A DNA stretch of 64,000 bases, taken from NCBI RefSeq assembly GCF_002288225.1, contig NZ_CP016777.1, positions 992,001-1,056,000 on the forward strand. The letters run 5' to 3'. The stretch is from Candidatus Planktophila dulcis. Lineage in GTDB: Bacteria; Actinomycetota; Actinomycetes; Nanopelagicales; Nanopelagicaceae. Positions 1-7,873 of this stretch are shown piece by piece. Numbering within the stretch: the stretch's first letter is position 1; each line of letters begins with the position of its first letter. The position numbers and the translations under genes are program-made. The notes beneath the pieces were generated by a model. That model made no database searches. It saw only the letters and a list, made by a program, of their open reading frames with translations, and was not told where the DNA came from.

Positions 1-368
1 CCACCAGTAAGTTTGACGAAGAATGCAGCAAAGATTGGTTGCGTTGCAACGATTGCAGTTCCAGCAGTCACGCTCGTCATGCGCATCGAGAGGAAGAATC
101 CAACAAAGTGAACTGCAAGCACGATGCCAGCTAATACCGCCCACTTCACACCAGTGCGATCTAATTTATGGCGAAGAGCGAATGGAAGAGTCATGAGAGA
201 GCCGCCGAGATTGCGCCAGAAAATTAAGGTCGGAACAGGCATGGCGCTCAAGGCGATGAGAGGGCCAGATGAGCCAATTCCAAATATGCCAATAATCAGG
301 CGAATGAGGTCAGGTCGTGCGGGCAGCTCAGTGTGATTATGAACTGTTGCTTTCTGGGCCTCGGACAT
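1..368 (-). CDS. EamA/DMT-family transporter, N-terminal part
   Basis: Partial gene; the coding frame runs off the left edge, leaving about 122 codons from the start. After a short hydrophilic N-terminus come alternating hydrophobic segments with the EamA pattern: residues around FGIGSSGPLIALSA, then PVPTLIFWRNLGG, then a positive loop (RHKLDRTG), then a second segment and the VTAGTAIVATQPIF stretch typical of the end of the first EamA repeat. Members are inner-membrane metabolite or drug exporters; the substrate cannot be told. The start is the ATG at 366-368, placed 6 nt after a TAGGTT box, which suggests a leaderless transcript divergent from the MgtE-like gene. Confidence 0.85.
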   Translation of the reverse strand, partial: MSEAQKATVHNHTELPARPDLIRLIIGIFGIGSSGPLIALSAMPVPTLIFWRNLGGSLMTLPFALRHKLDRTGVKWAVLAGIVLAVHFVGFFLSMRMTSVTAGTAIVATQPIFAAFFVKLTG

Positions 369-374
369 AAGGCA

Positions 375-380
375 AACCTA
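375..380 (-). promoter_or_regulatory. -10 box of a leaderless promoter (EamA gene)
   Basis: TAGGTT on the minus strand lies exactly 6 nt before the ATG at 368, so the predicted transcript starts at the start codon. No Shine-Dalgarno sequence or clear -35 box is present in the 41-bp divergent gap. Confidence 0.5.
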
Positions 381-397
381 GTCGATACCTCAACGGT

Positions 398-403
398 TAC
401 TCT
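398..403 (+). promoter_or_regulatory. -10 box of a leaderless promoter (MgtE-like gene)
   Basis: TACTCT followed by 6 nt and the ATG at 410. It mirrors the opposing box at 375-380 in the same 41-bp gap; no ribosome-binding site precedes the start. Confidence 0.5.
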
Positions 404-409
404 TATCCC

Positions 410-1711
410 ATGAGCGGAAATAACATCAATCGCATATTTCTCGCCCGTCTTGCTGGAACTGCTGTCTTTGACCCAAATGGGGATCCTGTTGGCAAGGTGC
501 GCGATGCTGTCGCGACCCTTCGTTCCAATAACCAATCACCACGCGTACTTGGTTTAGTTGTTGAAGTTCCTCTACGCCGTCGAGTCTTTGTTCCTATTAC
601 TCGAGTTACCTCTATTGAATCTGGCTCCGTTGTCATTACAGGGTTGCTCAACATGCGCCGCTTTGAAACTCGCACTGGTGAGATGTTGGTCCTTGGAGAT
701 TTACTTGACCGCACTATTTCACTGACTGAAAATAGTGAAGATGTTCTTGTCGAAGATATGGGCATGGAGCAGAACCGCACTGGTGATTGGCTCATCACTC
801 GCGTTCACATCATGCGCAAAGGACGTGGGCTACGCCGCAAGGGTGCAACATCAACTGTCGCGTGGGAAGAAGTCACTGGCTTTACTCAACACGAAACTAA
901 TCAAGGTGTGTCAAACCTTCTCGCAACGCTCAGCAACCTGCGCGCTGCTGACTTAGCTGCAGTGATTCAAGATTTGGCGCCTAAGCGTCGCGTTGAAGTA
1001 GCGCGCGCACTCGATGACGAACGTCTTGCAGATGTTCTTGAAGAGATGGATGAGTCCGAGCGCGTTGCACTGATGGCAGAACTTGAAGGCGAACGTGCTG
1101 CAGATATTCTTGAAGAGATGGATCCAGATGATGCAGCTGACTTGCTGCGCGAAATTGGCGAAGAGCGTGCTCAAGAATTGATCGGGTTGATGGATCCTGA
1201 AGATGCTGAAGATGTTCTGCGCTTGATGACATATGAAGATTACTCAGCAGGCGGAATGATGACGACTGAGCCAATTGTGATGTCCGCTGATTACACAGTT
1301 GCAGATGCACTCGCTGCTGTTCGACAGAGCGAAATATCTCCAGCACTTGCATCCCAAGTTTTTATCGCTCGCCAGCCACTAGAGACTCCTACGGGTCGCT
1401 TCATTGGAATGGTGCATTACCAGCGCCTCCTACGTGAACCACCTTCAACACTTCTAGGCTCAATCGTCGATACCAATACGCAGGGCGTTAATCCCGATGC
1501 ATCCTTGCATGCTGTTTCGTCATACTTAGCTAGTTATAACTTGCTCTCACTGCCTGTTATCGATGCCAATGATCGCCTACTCGGTGCAGTCACTGTCGAT
1601 GACGTGCTCGATCACTTGTTGCCTACCAACTGGCGTCACGATCACAGAGATTCAGCAGCTGCTACAGCTGCTCTTGAAAGTATTGACACTAATTTCACCG
1701 AGGAGGTGTAA
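410..1711 (+). CDS. MgtE N-domain/CBS protein without channel domain
   Basis: 433 aa, soluble throughout. Residues 1-100 form a PRC-barrel-like region. Residues 165-285 are the MgtE N-terminal superhelical domain, a series of helical hairpins with repeated L-EEMD and MDP-DAAD motifs; the DNA itself repeats (near 1028 and 1097). Residues 283-405 form a CBS pair ending in LPVIDANDRLLGAVTVDDV. The C-terminal five-helix Mg channel of MgtE is absent, so this is probably a regulatory or Mg-sensing protein, not a transporter by itself. The DUF1003 membrane protein follows after 2 nt and is probably its partner; the same pair stands beside mrp in mycobacteria (from memory, Rv1232c/Rv1231c). Confidence 0.85.
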   Translation: MSGNNINRIFLARLAGTAVFDPNGDPVGKVRDAVATLRSNNQSPRVLGLVVEVPLRRRVFVPITRVTSIESGSVVITGLLNMRRFETRTGEMLVLGDLLDRTISLTENSEDVLVEDMGMEQNRTGDWLITRVHIMRKGRGLRRKGATSTVAWEEVTGFTQHETNQGVSNLLATLSNLRAADLAAVIQDLAPKRRVEVARALDDERLADVLEEMDESERVALMAELEGERAADILEEMDPDDAADLLREIGEERAQELIGLMDPEDAEDVLRLMTYEDYSAGGMMTTEPIVMSADYTVADALAAVRQSEISPALASQVFIARQPLETPTGRFIGMVHYQRLLREPPSTLLGSIVDTNTQGVNPDASLHAVSSYLASYNLLSLPVIDANDRLLGAVTVDDVLDHLLPTNWRHDHRDSAAATAALESIDTNFTEEV

Positions 1712-1713
1712 CG

Positions 1714-2208
1714 ATGGCACGCAACTTTGGTTTGGATACACCGCGCGAGACTCGTCGTTCGCTTCGCGGAAATATTGACCCTGAGACTTTTGGTCGCCTC
1801 TCAGAACGTTTTGCACGTTTCTTAGGCACCGCTCGCTTCTTGGTCTATATGACAGCCTTTGTTCTCACATGGGTTCTCTGGAACACATTGGCACCGCGAG
1901 ATATTCGCTTTGATAATTATCCATTTATCTTCTTGACGTTGATTCTTTCACTTCAAGCATCGTATGCAGCTCCATTGATTTTGCTTGCCCAAAATCGCCA
2001 AGCAGACCGTGATCGCATTGCTCTTAATGAGGATCGCGCTCAGAATGCACGAAGTATTGCTGACACCGAATATCTCACTCGCGAGCTTGCAAGTCTTCGT
2101 ATCGCTTTAGGTGATGTTGCAACTCGTGATTACCTACGTAATGAGCTTGGTGATATGGCGAAAGAAATCGTTGTAGAACTACGCAAGCCCGAGTCTGACG
2201 CCAAGTAG
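1714..2208 (+). CDS. DUF1003 membrane protein
   Basis: 164 aa with two membrane segments, about residues 42-62 (FLVYMTAFVLTWVLWN) and 70-93 (PFIFLTLILSLQASYAAPLIL), followed by a charged coiled-coil tail rich in R, D and E (QNRQADRDR). This matches the DUF1003 family, whose function is unknown. A strong AGGAGGTG site at 1701-1708 overlaps the end of the MgtE-like gene and fixes the ATG at 1714, implying coupled translation. Its 3' end overlaps the convergent mrp gene by 30 bp. Confidence 0.88.
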   Translation: MARNFGLDTPRETRRSLRGNIDPETFGRLSERFARFLGTARFLVYMTAFVLTWVLWNTLAPRDIRFDNYPFIFLTLILSLQASYAAPLILLAQNRQADRDRIALNEDRAQNARSIADTEYLTRELASLRIALGDVATRDYLRNELGDMAKEIVVELRKPESDAK

Positions 2209-3297
2209 AGATTTTTCGCGCACAATCAACTGAGAAACAATTGCTTCGATTGCCTTAGCACTTGGGCTATCAGGTGCTGAGATCACCACAGGAGCGCCCG
2301 CATCTCCACCTTCGCGAAGATCTGGGCTAAAAGGAATCTTTCCTAGTAGCGGCACATCAGATCCCACTAATTGTGAGAGACGTCGAGAGGTTTCTTCTCC
2401 CCCGCCTTCACCAAAGAGTGAAGTGAGTTCGCCACATTTTGCACATGGATAGGCAGACATATTCTCAATCACGCCGATAACACGTTGGTGAATTTGATGC
2501 GCAATACGTCCTGCACGTTCTGCAACTTCAGCTGCTGCAACTTGTGGGGTAGTCACTACAACGATCTCTGATGAAGGAACTAATTGACCCAATGAGATTG
2601 CAAGATCGCCTGTTCCAGGCGGAAGATCGATATAGAGAAGATCAAGATCGCCCCAATATGCATCAGAGAGCAACTGCTCAAGAACGCGGTGCAGTAGCGG
2701 TCCACGATATGCGATGGCATCGGAGCGCTCTGGCTTAAACATCTCCATGGAGACTGTCTTCACACCGAAAGATTCCAGAGGAATAAACATCTGATCAATT
2801 GCTGTGGGGCGCTGACCAATCAGGCCCATCAGACGAGGAATCGAGTGTCCGTATACATCAGCATCAAGAATTCCGACTCGCAAGCCCTTTTGCGCAGATG
2901 ACACTGCAAGATTGGCAGTCAGTGAAGATTTACCAACGCCGCCTTTGCCGGATGCAACTCCAATGACACGAGTGAGTGAATCCTTTTGAGCAAAGGAGAT
3001 AAAACTTTCACGGCCATTACGAAGAAGCTTTTTAATATTGGCCCGCTGCTCTTCATCCATCACACCAAATGTGAGCTCTATGGCAGAGATGCCTTCCACT
3101 GCAGTCACAGCACTTTCAATATCTTTCTGCAGGCGATCGCGCATAGGACATCCTGAAATGGTCAGGAGAATTTCTAAGTGGGCAATGGAGCCTTTGATTT
3201 CAACAGATTTAACCATCCCAAGCTCAGGGAGAGCTCTGTGAAGTTCAGGGTCCTGGACAGTTGCAAGCGCTGCGTGGACTGACTCAAGAGTTGTCAT
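2179..3297 (-). CDS. mrp: Mrp/ApbC-type iron-sulfur carrier ATPase
   Basis: 372 aa. Residues 1-95 are a DUF59/FeS-assembly domain (PELGMVKSVEI, SGCPMRD). A P-loop NTPase follows with a deviant Walker A GKGGVGKS at 117-124, DADVYG at 146-150 and LPPGTGD near 225-231. A CxxC pair (Cys285, Cys288) is the motif that bridges a [4Fe-4S] cluster in Mrp/NBP35 dimers. The protein delivers Fe-S clusters to cytosolic apo-proteins. It overlaps the upstream tatB by 4 bp, so translation is probably coupled. Confidence 0.95.
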   Translation of the reverse strand: MTTLESVHAALATVQDPELHRALPELGMVKSVEIKGSIAHLEILLTISGCPMRDRLQKDIESAVTAVEGISAIELTFGVMDEEQRANIKKLLRNGRESFISFAQKDSLTRVIGVASGKGGVGKSSLTANLAVSSAQKGLRVGILDADVYGHSIPRLMGLIGQRPTAIDQMFIPLESFGVKTVSMEMFKPERSDAIAYRGPLLHRVLEQLLSDAYWGDLDLLYIDLPPGTGDLAISLGQLVPSSEIVVVTTPQVAAAEVAERAGRIAHQIHQRVIGVIENMSAYPCAKCGELTSLFGEGGGEETSRRLSQLVGSDVPLLGKIPFSPDLREGGDAGAPVVISAPDSPSAKAIEAIVSQLIVREKSLLGVRLGLA

Positions 3298-3602
3298 AGC
3301 AGATCAGGATCTATTGTGCTTGTGCGCTTAGAAGTTGCTGGAGTTGAATCATCATCATCTAAGACGCTAGAGAGCTGCTTCTTAATAAAACTCTTTGGGT
3401 TCAAATCGGTAGGTTTGAGATCTTCAAAACCCGGCCCTAGATTATCTTTGAGCTCTTCTGTGGCCTTAGATGCCATTTCGCGGATGCGCTTTACAAACTT
3501 TGCAGCATCAACGGCCAAATTCGGCAGGCGCTCTGGGCCGATAAGAATCATCGCAAGAATCGCAAGGCCAACTAACTCGCCCGCACCAAAATCGAAGAAC
3601 AT
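3294..3602 (-). CDS. tatB: Twin-arginine translocase subunit TatB
   Basis: 102 aa. One N-terminal membrane helix carries the TatA/B pattern (FGAGELVGLAILAMILIGPERLP), followed by an amphipathic helix (AAKFVKRIREMASKATEEL) and a disordered acidic tail. The GPERLP hinge and conserved Glu8 favour TatB over TatA. TatB and TatC form the receptor for folded Tat substrates in the membrane. tatA and tatC are not in this window. In mycobacteria tatB also sits between htrA and mrp (from memory), which supports the assignment. Confidence 0.88.
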   Translation of the reverse strand: MFFDFGAGELVGLAILAMILIGPERLPNLAVDAAKFVKRIREMASKATEELKDNLGPGFEDLKPTDLNPKSFIKKQLSSVLDDDDSTPATSKRTSTIDPDLL

Positions 3603-3621
3603 AGTGGTGAACCTTACTCTG

Positions 3622-4740
3622 CTACTTCGAAGCCGTCAGCGTCAAAGTTGCTGACTTAGATTCAGAGCCACGCTTATATGTCACAACGACTGAATCTCCG
3701 ATGTTAAGGGATCGAATCGTCACGATGAGCTCTTCGGGAGAAGTAATGGGGCGGCCATCTATCGCTGTGATGATGTCACCTGATTTCAAGCCAGCTTTGG
3801 CTGCAGGCCCACCTGGCAAAATTGCCTGTGCATTCTTTGCAATCATCGCGCCATCGCCTGAGAAATTCATATCGACAGAGATTCCCATAACTGGATATGT
3901 CGCTTTGCCATTCTTAATCAATTGATCTGCAGTCTTACGTGCTTGGTTGATGGGGATTGCAAATCCCAAACCAATGGAGCCCGTCTGCGAGCTAAAGCTT
4001 GAACCAAGAGATGCAATCGCAGAGTTAACGCCAATAACCGAACCCGTTGCATCTACAAGTGGTCCTCCAGAGTTTCCTGGATTAATAGCTGCATCTGTTT
4101 GCAGAGCATTGATAAATGAATTCTCAGAGCTGGATTCCCCAGCAGTAACGGCGCGGTCTTTTGCGCTAATGATTCCGAGTGTGACAGTGCCTGTTAATCC
4201 CAGTGGTGAACCGATTGCTATAACTGAATCTCCGACTGCAACCTTGTCGCTATCGCCAAATTGAAGTGCTTTAAGTGATGCGCCAACAATTTTAAGGACG
4301 GCCAAGTCATAGGAGCTATCGCGTCCAACAACTTTTGCATCAAAAGGTGATCCGTCATTGAGGCGAACAGTGATATCTCCCCCGCTCGTTACGGAGGATG
4401 CAATTACATGGTTATTGGTAAGAATGTATCCGCTGCTATCGATGACAAAACCTGATCCAGTTGAACCACCATTGGAAGATTTGGCCTCGATTGAGACTAC
4501 TGATGGCAATACGCGCTGTGCTATTTCTGCAACAGAACCAGCTGGTCTCTCAATGGCAGATGTGGATTTCACTAAGTTCACTGAGCGACCAAAGAGTGAT
4601 CCAGATGATGAAGCACCAAAAGCTCCAGCGATGACACCAACGACAAGGGCTAAAACAATGGCAGAACGCACAGTGATGTTCTTGCCAAGTCCACTCTTAC
4701 TGGGAGCATCCCACCAAGGGCCACCGTTATTTATGCTCAT
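3622..4740 (-). CDS. htrA: HtrA/DegP-like membrane serine protease with PDZ domain
   Basis: 372 aa. A short cytosolic N-terminus with a WWDAP motif is followed by one membrane segment (about 27-44), so the protease faces outward. The trypsin-like domain shows His111 (LTNNHV), Asp145 (SSYDLAV) and Ser224 (GNSGGP). One PDZ domain occupies about 285-365 (LPGGPAAKAGLKSGDIIT). The family degrades or refolds damaged envelope proteins. In mycobacteria the homologue is preceded by sigE and rseA; here only 12 bp separate it from the methyltransferase gene. Confidence 0.93.
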   Translation of the reverse strand: MSINNGGPWWDAPSKSGLGKNITVRSAIVLALVVGVIAGAFGASSSGSLFGRSVNLVKSTSAIERPAGSVAEIAQRVLPSVVSIEAKSSNGGSTGSGFVIDSSGYILTNNHVIASSVTSGGDITVRLNDGSPFDAKVVGRDSSYDLAVLKIVGASLKALQFGDSDKVAVGDSVIAIGSPLGLTGTVTLGIISAKDRAVTAGESSSENSFINALQTDAAINPGNSGGPLVDATGSVIGVNSAIASLGSSFSSQTGSIGLGFAIPINQARKTADQLIKNGKATYPVMGISVDMNFSGDGAMIAKNAQAILPGGPAAKAGLKSGDIITAIDGRPITSPEELIVTIRSLNIGDSVVVTYKRGSESKSATLTLTASK

Positions 4741-4752
4741 AGGATTATTCTG

Positions 4753-5379
4753 CTACAACTTAGTTGCGAGCAATAATCCATCACCCGTTGGGATGAGTGA
4801 GCTCACCCACGAATCCGTATCGCCCTTAATCAACTTCCCGGCTTCGCGCAGAGCAATGGTCTTTGGATCACGTTGAGCTGGATCGTGAACCTTTGAACCA
4901 CCGAAGAAGTTATCGATAACAAAGACTCCACCGCTTCGCAGAATGCGATGTGCTTCAGAGATTGCAAAGGATAAATCCTCAGGATTATGGCGGTATACAA
5001 CTAAGTCATATGCGCGATCAGTGAGCTTTGTCATGACATCCATGACTGAATTGGTAATGAATCGATAGCGTGATTGAGCAATGTCAGCATCTGCCATTGC
5101 AAGCTTTGCAATAGATGTATGTTCCATCTCGTCATCGATTGAAGTAAGAGTTCCGCTTGCAATCATTCCTTCAAGAATCCAGAGTGAACCCACACCAGAA
5201 CCAGTTCCGATTTCAACAACTGATTGCGCATCAAGGAGATGGGCAAGGTGGCGAAGATATGCGCCTGTGCCTTGAGATGCATCGAGGGTGCCGAGTTCTA
5301 GCCCACGTGCACGTGCAGCAATCTTTACCGCATCTTCTGCAATGAAGGATTCTGCATAAGAGTGCGGGTTGTTGTTCAT
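4753..5379 (-). CDS. O-methyltransferase family protein (Rv1220c-like)
   Basis: 208 aa from the ATG at 5379, which forms an ATGA overlap with the stop of pepA; an upstream in-frame start at 5397 would add six residues. The SAM-binding motif is VVEIGTGSG, followed by a helix with LWILEGM and an acidic residue after the next strand (TSIDDEMEH). The position corresponding to the divalent-metal Asp motif of cation-dependent catechol-type O-methyltransferases (usually IDAD) reads VVYRHNPEDL here, so metal binding may be lost. The substrate is unknown. It resembles the mycobacterial protein encoded next to sigE. Confidence 0.8.
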   Translation of the reverse strand: MNNNPHSYAESFIAEDAVKIAARARGLELGTLDASQGTGAYLRHLAHLLDAQSVVEIGTGSGVGSLWILEGMIASGTLTSIDDEMEHTSIAKLAMADADIAQSRYRFITNSVMDVMTKLTDRAYDLVVYRHNPEDLSFAISEAHRILRSGGVFVIDNFFGGSKVHDPAQRDPKTIALREAGKLIKGDTDSWVSSLIPTGDGLLLATKL

Positions 5380-6857
5380 GAGAGAGACAATATCCAATCG
5401 ATGAAGAAACGCACGCCGAATCCAGTGCCGCCTTTAGCGTTTTCTCCAGAATCAGTTTCGCTACGGCCAGTTCCTGCAATATCTAGGTGGACCCAGCGAG
5501 AATCACCAACAAAGTGCTCGAGATAGAGAGCTGCAGTGACAGAACCAGCTGAGTAATCGCCCTTATCTGCAGCATGGTTGAGATCTGCAACATCACTTTC
5601 AAGTGAATCTTGGTAATCATCTATCAATGGCATATGCCAGACGCGTTCGCCGGAAGATTCACCAACTGAGACGAGCTCTTTGGCGAGTTTTTCATCGCGC
5701 GTGTACAGAGCGGCATATTGGCGACCAAGGCCAAGAGTTGCCGAACCTGTCAAAGTTGCAATATCAAATAGGTAATCAGGATCGAGATTTTCGACGGCAT
5801 AGGCCAAACCATCTGCAAGAACGAGGCGACCTTCTGCATCGGTGTTAATGATTTCAACAGTTGTTCCACCATATTGTGTAATGACATCAGATGGACGCTG
5901 TGATGTGCCAGAGAGTGAATTCTCAGCACACATCATCAGCACTGTGACTTTTACCTGCGGTTGTAAATCTGGAAGTGCACTAATGGTTGCAAGGGCTGCA
6001 GCAGCACCTGCCATATCGCTCTTCATTGCTGTCATAAACTCATAAGGGCGCTTGAGTGAAATACCACCAGTATCGAAAGTAATTCCTTTACCAACAATGA
6101 CAACATGAGGTAGCGCTGCAGCCGAACGTGCCTTGCCCTTGGGGATATATGTAATCTCGATAAATCGTGGGCCTGGCTTAGGTGATGAATTACCTACCGC
6201 TCGAAGACCGCCAAATTGTGAAAGGTCTTTACCTGCAAGAACGGATATTGATAAACCTTTTTCTTCGGCAATCTTCTTGGCCTCTTGCGCCATCCATAAT
6301 GGATTCTTGATATTTGCTGGCGTGTGGATTAAATCGCGCGCTGTATAGAGGGCTCGAGCAATAACACCTGCTTCAGAGACCGATGCGCCATCTTTAGTTG
6401 CAATTGCAATCGTGGCAATTTCTGCTGGTTTTCCAGTCTTGAGATTCCACGTATATGCACCCAGAAGAATTGAGACTCCGTGGGCGCGAATTTCTGCTCG
6501 AGATTGGCAGACAAGTGAGATGAGTTCAATCGCCTTGCCACGCACTTTACGGCCAAGTGATGCCCCTGCTGCGCGAAGTGAGGCAAGTGAGCCATCTCCG
6601 ACTGCAACGAGATAGAGGCGATCTACCGTGGAATCTTTATGGAGGACGGGGATTTCAAAGAGCTCCCCCGCTTTTCCAGAAGGTGCAAAGAAAGTGATTT
6701 CATCAATGAGGTTGATTCCAAAGTACTTTTCAAGTGATGAAATTAAGCGAGCGCTACCAACGAGCTCAATGTTTTCATCGTTCTTCTTTGTAAAACCCAG
6801 TGCAAGGACATCTGCGCTAATAAGCGCTTCGAGGTCAGGTGCAACTGTGTGAAGAAT
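5376..6857 (-). CDS. pepA: Leucyl aminopeptidase (M17), probable ATT start
   Basis: Cytosolic, two-metal aminopeptidase of peptide turnover. The catalytic domain shows GKGITFDTGGISLK, SDMAGAAA and NTDAEGRLVLADGL, the M17 metal and active-site signatures. The first ATG/GTG/TTG in frame is a GTG at 6545, which would give 389 aa and delete the N-terminal domain. The frame upstream of it stays open to 6872 and encodes a convincing N-terminal domain (DVLALGFTKK, VDRLYLVAVGDG), giving the usual length of about 490 aa. The only plausible start there is ATT at 6857, after a GGA/AGGA-rich stretch and 15 nt beyond the in-frame stop of DUF3117. The gene is certain; the start is not. Confidence 0.9.
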   Translation of the reverse strand: MLHTVAPDLEALISADVLALGFTKKNDENIELVGSARLISSLEKYFGINLIDEITFFAPSGKAGELFEIPVLHKDSTVDRLYLVAVGDGSLASLRAAGASLGRKVRGKAIELISLVCQSRAEIRAHGVSILLGAYTWNLKTGKPAEIATIAIATKDGASVSEAGVIARALYTARDLIHTPANIKNPLWMAQEAKKIAEEKGLSISVLAGKDLSQFGGLRAVGNSSPKPGPRFIEITYIPKGKARSAAALPHVVIVGKGITFDTGGISLKRPYEFMTAMKSDMAGAAAALATISALPDLQPQVKVTVLMMCAENSLSGTSQRPSDVITQYGGTTVEIINTDAEGRLVLADGLAYAVENLDPDYLFDIATLTGSATLGLGRQYAALYTRDEKLAKELVSVGESSGERVWHMPLIDDYQDSLESDVADLNHAADKGDYSAGSVTAALYLEHFVGDSRWVHLDIAGTGRSETDSGENAKGGTGFGVRFFIDWILSLS

Positions 6858-6872
6858 TTTCCTAAATCCGCT

Positions 6873-7052
6873 CTACTTCTTAATGAGGGCAACAGCGGCT
6901 TCAAGAGCTGCGCTGAGGTTATTTGCTTCCTGTGGGTTGAGTTCAACTACCAGGCGCCCGCCGCCTTCGAGAGGAATTCGCATAACGAGTGAGCGTGCTT
7001 CCTTAGTTACTTCCATTGGTCCATCACCGGTACGAGGTTTCATAGCTGCCAT
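6873..7052 (-). CDS. DUF3117 small conserved actinobacterial protein
   Basis: 59 aa beginning MAAMKPRTGDGPMEVTKEA and containing RIPLEGGGRLVVELNP, the hallmark of DUF3117 (mycobacterial Rv1211 is similar, from memory). Function unknown. An AAGGAG site lies 8 nt before the ATG at 7052. Its TAG stop at 6873-6875 is in the same frame as pepA downstream, so the two genes form one reading frame interrupted by a single stop. Confidence 0.9.
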   Translation of the reverse strand: MAAMKPRTGDGPMEVTKEARSLVMRIPLEGGGRLVVELNPQEANNLSAALEAAVALIKK

Positions 7053-7090
7053 GGTGGGGACTCCTTGTTGGTCTGACTTCGGGCGGGGAA

Positions 7091-7108
7091 ACTTTCCTCA
7101 GGGAAAGT
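7091..7108. other. 7-bp perfect inverted repeat in the DUF3117 leader
   Basis: ACTTTCC-TCAG-GGAAAGT, a perfect hairpin with a 4-nt loop in the 112-bp gap upstream of DUF3117. No T-run follows on either strand, so it is not a classical terminator. It may shape the DUF3117 5' leader or be a protein-binding site. Confidence 0.35.
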
Positions 7109-7164
7109 CGAGGGGAGAAGTATCTCGCAGAATGAGCCGAGGGTGAAATCGGCAATAGCGGGCT

Positions 7165-7365
7165 TTAGAGGCCCAATATCGCCTTTAGGCGCGTCTTTCC
7201 AGACTCAATAACGACAATAACGGCGCGCTCTGGGACAGAGAGCAAGGTTGCAATCTCTCCACTTGATTTAGATCGAAGGTAATGCAAGGTCAAAATGATT
7301 CGCTCTTCTTCAGGAAGAGATGCGAGCAGTTCAGCAAGGGTTTGAGGATTGCTTGAGCTGCTCAT
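7165..7365 (-). CDS. Stand-alone sigma-70 region 4-like helix-turn-helix protein
   Basis: 66 aa from the ATG at 7365; an in-frame upstream start at 7437 would overlap the SRPBCC gene. LASLPEEERIILTLHYL followed by SSGEIATLLSVPERAVIVVI-GKTRLKAIL matches the -35-binding region 4 of ECF sigma factors (the LP-ER..L.L-y and EIA..L..p...V patterns). No region 2 is encoded nearby, so it cannot act as a complete sigma factor. It could be a small DNA-binding regulator or a remnant. Moderately sure of the fold, unsure of the role. Confidence 0.65.
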   Translation of the reverse strand: MSSSSNPQTLAELLASLPEEERIILTLHYLRSKSSGEIATLLSVPERAVIVVIESGKTRLKAILGL

Positions 7366-7417
7366 AGGAATAGAGGTTACTCGCTTGATTCTTAAAGAAA
7401 CCGAAGAAAAGGGTGAC

Positions 7418-7873
7418 TTAGGTAAAAGATCGAGCAAATCGTGCCAGGGATATGCGCACGCCTACATAGAGAAAAGGAGCAGCAAGCAGAAATATCGCCT
7501 TAGGGGCCACGATCGTTTCTGACCAGTCAAATCGCGTGGATGAGCCATTTATCTCACTGAGTTGAAATGATCCACTTCCCTTTAACACCTTTCCAACATG
7601 GTCAACATCGCAACGGTGTGGAGGTTGCCACTGTGTCACCACCATGAGATCGAGAAGTCCAAGAGATTTTAAACGTGGATAAAACTTATGTAGTGGTCCT
7701 GTGAAAGCAGCAATTGAAGTTCCCACTCCCTCTACTTGATTAGATGTCACCCATACCTTTGTCTGCAACATCCAGTCACCTTGTGATTTCCAATCTGCAA
7801 TTTTCTTCCACACAACTTCACGTGGTGCATCAATGGTCAGGCTAATCGAAAGCGTGTTACTCGACATTTTCAC
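7418..7873 (-). CDS. SRPBCC/polyketide cyclase-like protein
   Basis: 151 aa. The N-terminus SLTIDAPREVVWKKIADWKSQGDWM is the START/SRPBCC opening (strand, then the P-x-x-V-W helix), and the C-terminus has the long closing helix. The family binds hydrophobic ligands in a helix-grip cavity; no substrate can be proposed. A GTG at 7873 overlaps the stop of the upstream LOG gene as GTGA; an ATG two codons later is an alternative. It lies in an apparent operon with the LOG protein and the sigma-like gene. Confidence 0.75.
   Translation of the reverse strand: MKMSSNTLSISLTIDAPREVVWKKIADWKSQGDWMLQTKVWVTSNQVEGVGTSIAAFTGPLHKFYPRLKSLGLLDLMVVTQWQPPHRCDVDHVGKVLKGSGSFQLSEINGSSTRFDWSETIVAPKAIFLLAAPFLYVGVRISLARFARSFT

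Noticed and set aside
4358-4876. 172-codon open frame antisense to htrA
   Set aside because: It lies fully across htrA and the next junction, its product has no recognisable family, and the strand opposite has clear catalytic motifs.
5376-6545. pepA as a 389-aa protein starting at GTG 6545
   Set aside because: The upstream frame clearly codes the missing M17 N-terminal domain and gives the family length.
7091-7150. GGAAAGTCGAGGGG resembles an RNase P RNA fragment
   Set aside because: Only one short similarity; other conserved RNase P blocks are absent and the gap is 112 bp.
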